Positions 61,312-64,000 of a DNA stretch of 64,000 bases are shown here, one piece after another. The number at the start of each line of letters is the position of its first letter. The stretch's first letter is position 1. Position numbers and translations under genes: made by a program. This DNA is from Marchantia polymorpha subsp. ruderalis. Taxonomy: Eukaryota > Streptophyta > Marchantiopsida > Marchantiales > Marchantiaceae. The notes beneath the pieces are model-generated. The model made no database searches. It had not been told where the DNA came from and saw nothing but the letters and a program-made list of their open reading frames with translations. The stretch spans positions 6,388,501-6,452,500 of the forward strand of contig AP031353.1 of assembly GCA_037833965.1 (NCBI GenBank), given 5' to 3'.

Positions 61312-62130
61312 AGACTATTGAGGAGTTTGAATTATCAGATTATTGTCACTCCCAGAAATACTTCAAGTGCTCAACTCGGAGGTCTCGGAGGATGCACAGT
61401 GCAGCGTAGTTCACCCCAATACAAACCTGAACAATAAAAGCACAACTCAGAGGTTGGTTAGGACCTCTACTTAAGGTTAAGGGGGAAAGTTTCTCAAGAG
61501 TACACTCAGAGTATCTGCAGGTAGTCGCCCAATTCCGAATTGACAACCCTTCCACTAGTTACTGCTAGTGCAGAGCATCCGGGATGGACTTCCTACTTCA
61601 GATGCGGTACCTTCGTCAAGCCGAAGTCACTCTCACGCGGTGAACAACACACTCAACTCACAAAACGTGCAGAGACTACAGAAATCCGAACTTAGAGACT
61701 ATGTTGAGAAACTATCCAGTGTCATCACTTAACAGTCTATTGACGAGTTTAAATTCTCAGGCACTAGTCATTCCCAGAAATACTGCGGAGGCTACCCCCG
61801 AAGGCACCTCAACCAGCGTAACACACAACCTGAATTGACAACCAAGGCTTACTCGAAGTAACAAAACTTCACGTTGGCATTAAGGGGGAAAAATTCCGAA
61901 AGAGTACAAACAAGAACTATCGCCCGAAGGTGTAAGTCCGAACTACTCAGGTTCTGACTAGACTACACTAGCTCAGAGCATTCGGCCGAAAGCCTTCAGC
62001 TACAAAATGCGGTAACTTCGTCAAGCTGTAGCTCCTCTTGCGGGGTGACAGAACTAAGGACACAAACGCGCAGAGAGAACTAGTTCTTGGACTGCACTTT
62101 CGAAACTCGAAAATCCCCAAGGCAAAACGC
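61312..62130. repeat. Diverged tandem repeat, two units of about 0.4 kb
   Basis: Unit 1 (61312 to about 61732) and unit 2 (61733 to about 62130) share in the same order: agactattgaggagttt / agtctattgacgagttt, cccagaaatact, ttaaggggga, agagtaca, cagagcat, atgcggta, cttcgtcaag and a cgcgg(gg)tga motif. The offset drifts from 421 to 405 bp through small indels. Units are clearly related but not identical. It adjoins the broken minus-strand ORF and is probably part of the same repeat element. Confidence 0.75.
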
Positions 62131-62200
62131 CTTGAACTACTTTATACATTCTAAGTCCTAACTACCTAACACTCCACTCTACGCTACGCTACACTACGCA

Positions 62201-63900
62201 TCACCTGCTATGCCTCCTGTGCGAAGGCCGACCGCGCACTAACTCCCTACCCGACAAGTCTTCTGCCCTACTGCGCAATCCCAGCCGCCGCAACACCTCG
62301 ATCATCTCTGCCTCGAGGTTCGCAATGGCGTCTCGCGATCTCACCAGGAAGGCATCCAACCGCTTCGCAACTCGCCGCCGACTCCGACTATCACCCGACA
62401 TCAAGGCCGCCGCAAGGTCACTCTCTCCCGCGCGGCAATCTCCCAAAGAGTGTAACCTCTCAAACACCGGTTCACTCGCGCTACTTATTCCTCTCGCGTG
62501 TGATCTGTCGCGTGCTGGTTGTCGCCTTCAAACTCCACTAACTGTAGCTCCGCATCCGCACGCTGCGCTCTCAATTCGTCGCACTGCGATTGCAGGCGAC
62601 ACAGTAACTCCTCATCCGCCTTGCGTGCGATCTGACACTGCTCCAACAACCGTGTCTGCCGCACGAGCTCCTCTGCCAAGATGCTATTCTGCATTCGCTC
62701 CGAATGGAGCTCCGCCTCGATCTTTGCGCGCTGCTTCTCAAATTCGCGCTGGGCCTAGGTCGCTGCGTCATCGCGCAACTTAAGCACGGTGTTGTGCAGC
62801 CTCCGCAAGAGTGCAAGGTGTCCCTGCAGGACATCGTTCTTCTTCTCCAACTCTCTGTACTTGTGGTCCAGTGAAATCAGCTCGGGATTTGTCGCCACTT
62901 TGATCCGCGTCCGGTTCCTGACCAATTTGACGTAGGATCCCCGATGGCGGGGATCCGCGTACTTCGCTGCTTTGCGATCATGGTACCGTAGTAGCGGTAC
63001 CACCTGCTCGCAAAGCATTCCCGTCGGCGTGGCTTGCACCGACTCCACTTCCTCCTCCTCTAAATCATAATCGTCCTCTAAGTCGAGGATCTCGGTCACC
63101 ACAGAAATCCTCGACGATTCCTTGGAATTGGATCGCACCGCTTCTTCTGCCGCAACCGTCGCTCCACTCCTTGCCAACATCTCCAATGGGGTGGGAGATC
63201 TCACTTCCGGCGGGCCCGCTTCTCCTGCCCGATTTGCTATGGCCGAAGGCGTCTGTGCCGAAGGCACAAGTGTCTCCTCCTTCCGGCTTTCGTCCTCCAC
63301 CGATTCCTCAAGTTGGGTCTGCGCCGAAAGCGATTCCGCCGAAGGCATCTGACCCGAAGTCCTCTGAGCCGAAGTCTACTCCCTACACTTCTCCTGCGCC
63401 GAAGGCGCTTGAGCCAAAGGTACTTGCTCAGAGGCCAAGCACCTGTCCGTCGTTGGCACATTGGCTGGTGCCGCATGATGTCTTCTTTGGCCCAAAGGCC
63501 TTCGCGCTTCCCCCGAAGGCGTCCGTGCCTTTGGTGCAGGGAGTTCCGCTGTCATCCCATGAACTCTTGCACTCGCATCCTCCGCCGAGGATGGCGAGTC
63601 TCTTCTCTTAGCGGCCCGTCCAATGTCCGCGCTACTTGCCAGCAGAACAAGCTTGCGAGCTTTCTGCTTCGGCCGACTGGAGGACTCGTGGGTCGCCTGA
63701 CTTCGGGCGGAGGCAGCGGGCGCTCCTCGCTGACTCTGGTCAGCCTCCCCATCCCATTTCCGCTTCCGCGGCACTCTTGCTGCCCGTGGTTCTTCCTCTG
63801 CCCGCGGTCGAGCTGGTGGTGTGCATGCGGGCGTATCGTCTGTATCGGTGTCGACATCAACATCCTTCACATACCTGCCCGGATTGCTGCGTGACAGCAA
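62201..63900 (-). pseudogene. Broken repeat-element ORF with coiled coil
   Basis: Three minus-strand segments lie in one frame: 63900-63376, 63348-62755 and 62694-62485, interrupted by TAG codons at 63378-63376 and 62757-62755. A further related segment, 62467-62201, is in a different frame, implying a frameshift. The translation begins basic and Pro/Ala/Ser-rich, with repeats of the APSAQ/TPSAQ kind. Then come an acidic block (LDLEDDYDLEEEEVESV), a conserved-looking core (LCEQVVPLLRYHDRKAAKYA; GSYVKLVRNRTRIKVATNPE), and a long coiled coil (YRELEKKNDVLQGHLALLRR onward). I recall similar predicted proteins recurring in Marchantia annotations, so a repeated family is likely. No reverse transcriptase, integrase or transposase motif is visible in the window. 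The right edge is cut. Confidence 0.55.
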
Positions 63901-64000
63901 TGGAAACTAAACTCACTCCGATGCTGTCAAGCATCCCATCGACCGATAGAAATTAATCAAGAAGGGGGAGGTGATTGATAGATCCTCCCCTTCTACTCCT

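Noticed and set aside
1-64000. CRISPR array, bacterial operon, riboswitch or phage
   Set aside because: The window is intron-bearing plant-type nuclear DNA; the tandem repeats lack the repeat-spacer pattern and no prokaryotic gene order is present.

Overview
The window looks like nuclear DNA of a land plant, most likely a bryophyte and plausibly a liverwort such as Marchantia. The grounds are GT-AG introns, plant-type orthologues (NUP1/NUP136 nucleoporin, SKP1-like 20/21, plant-type ESSS subunit of complex I, TAF11), a telo-box at a nucleolar-type gene, a cytochrome-b5-fused front-end acyl desaturase of a kind flowering plants lack, long GA-rich leaders, and strongly AT-rich gene-free islands. 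The species is inferred, not proven.

Layout. 1.1-5.25 kb (minus): a five-zinc-knuckle CCHC protein (ZCCHC9 / At5g52380 type) in at least five exons, 3' end unresolved, with a perfect 38-bp hairpin in its second intron. 6.3-9.95 kb: AT-rich island. 11.8-14.4 kb (plus): GA-rich leader and SKP1-like (ASK20/21 type) gene. 17.5-18.7 kb: AT-rich. 20.8-21.2 kb (minus): complex I ESSS/NDUFB11-like subunit. 23.0-24.6 kb (minus): TAF11, rebuilt from four exons with consistent phases (234 aa). 26.0-28.3 kb: AT-rich. 28.6-37.8 kb (plus): GA-rich leader and NUP1/NUP136-like FG nucleoporin, rebuilt from ten exons (1,419 aa). 38-54 kb: gene-poor, with an AT-rich island at 41.9-44.3 kb holding a U6 snRNA pseudogene, GC-rich low-complexity DNA at 44.7-47.3 kb, a 59-bp tandem repeat, and a weak 139-codon ORF. 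53.8-56.3 kb (plus): TATA box, GA-rich leader and intronless desaturase CDS. 60.1-60.3 kb: a possible exon of an unrecognised small protein. 61.3-63.9 kb: a diverged tandem repeat of about 0.4 kb next to a disrupted minus-strand coiled-coil ORF, probably part of a repeat element running off the right edge.

The genes are unrelated housekeeping functions (transcription initiation, ubiquitin ligase adaptor, respiration, nuclear pore, RNA/nucleolus, lipid desaturation), as expected for eukaryotic DNA; there is no operon or gene cluster. I found no convincing new biological system. The items most worth checking are the hairpin, the broken ORF with its repeat, the desaturase, the U6 pseudogene and the two unrecognised coding candidates. 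Exon boundaries were set by hand from splice motifs, reading phase and family similarity.
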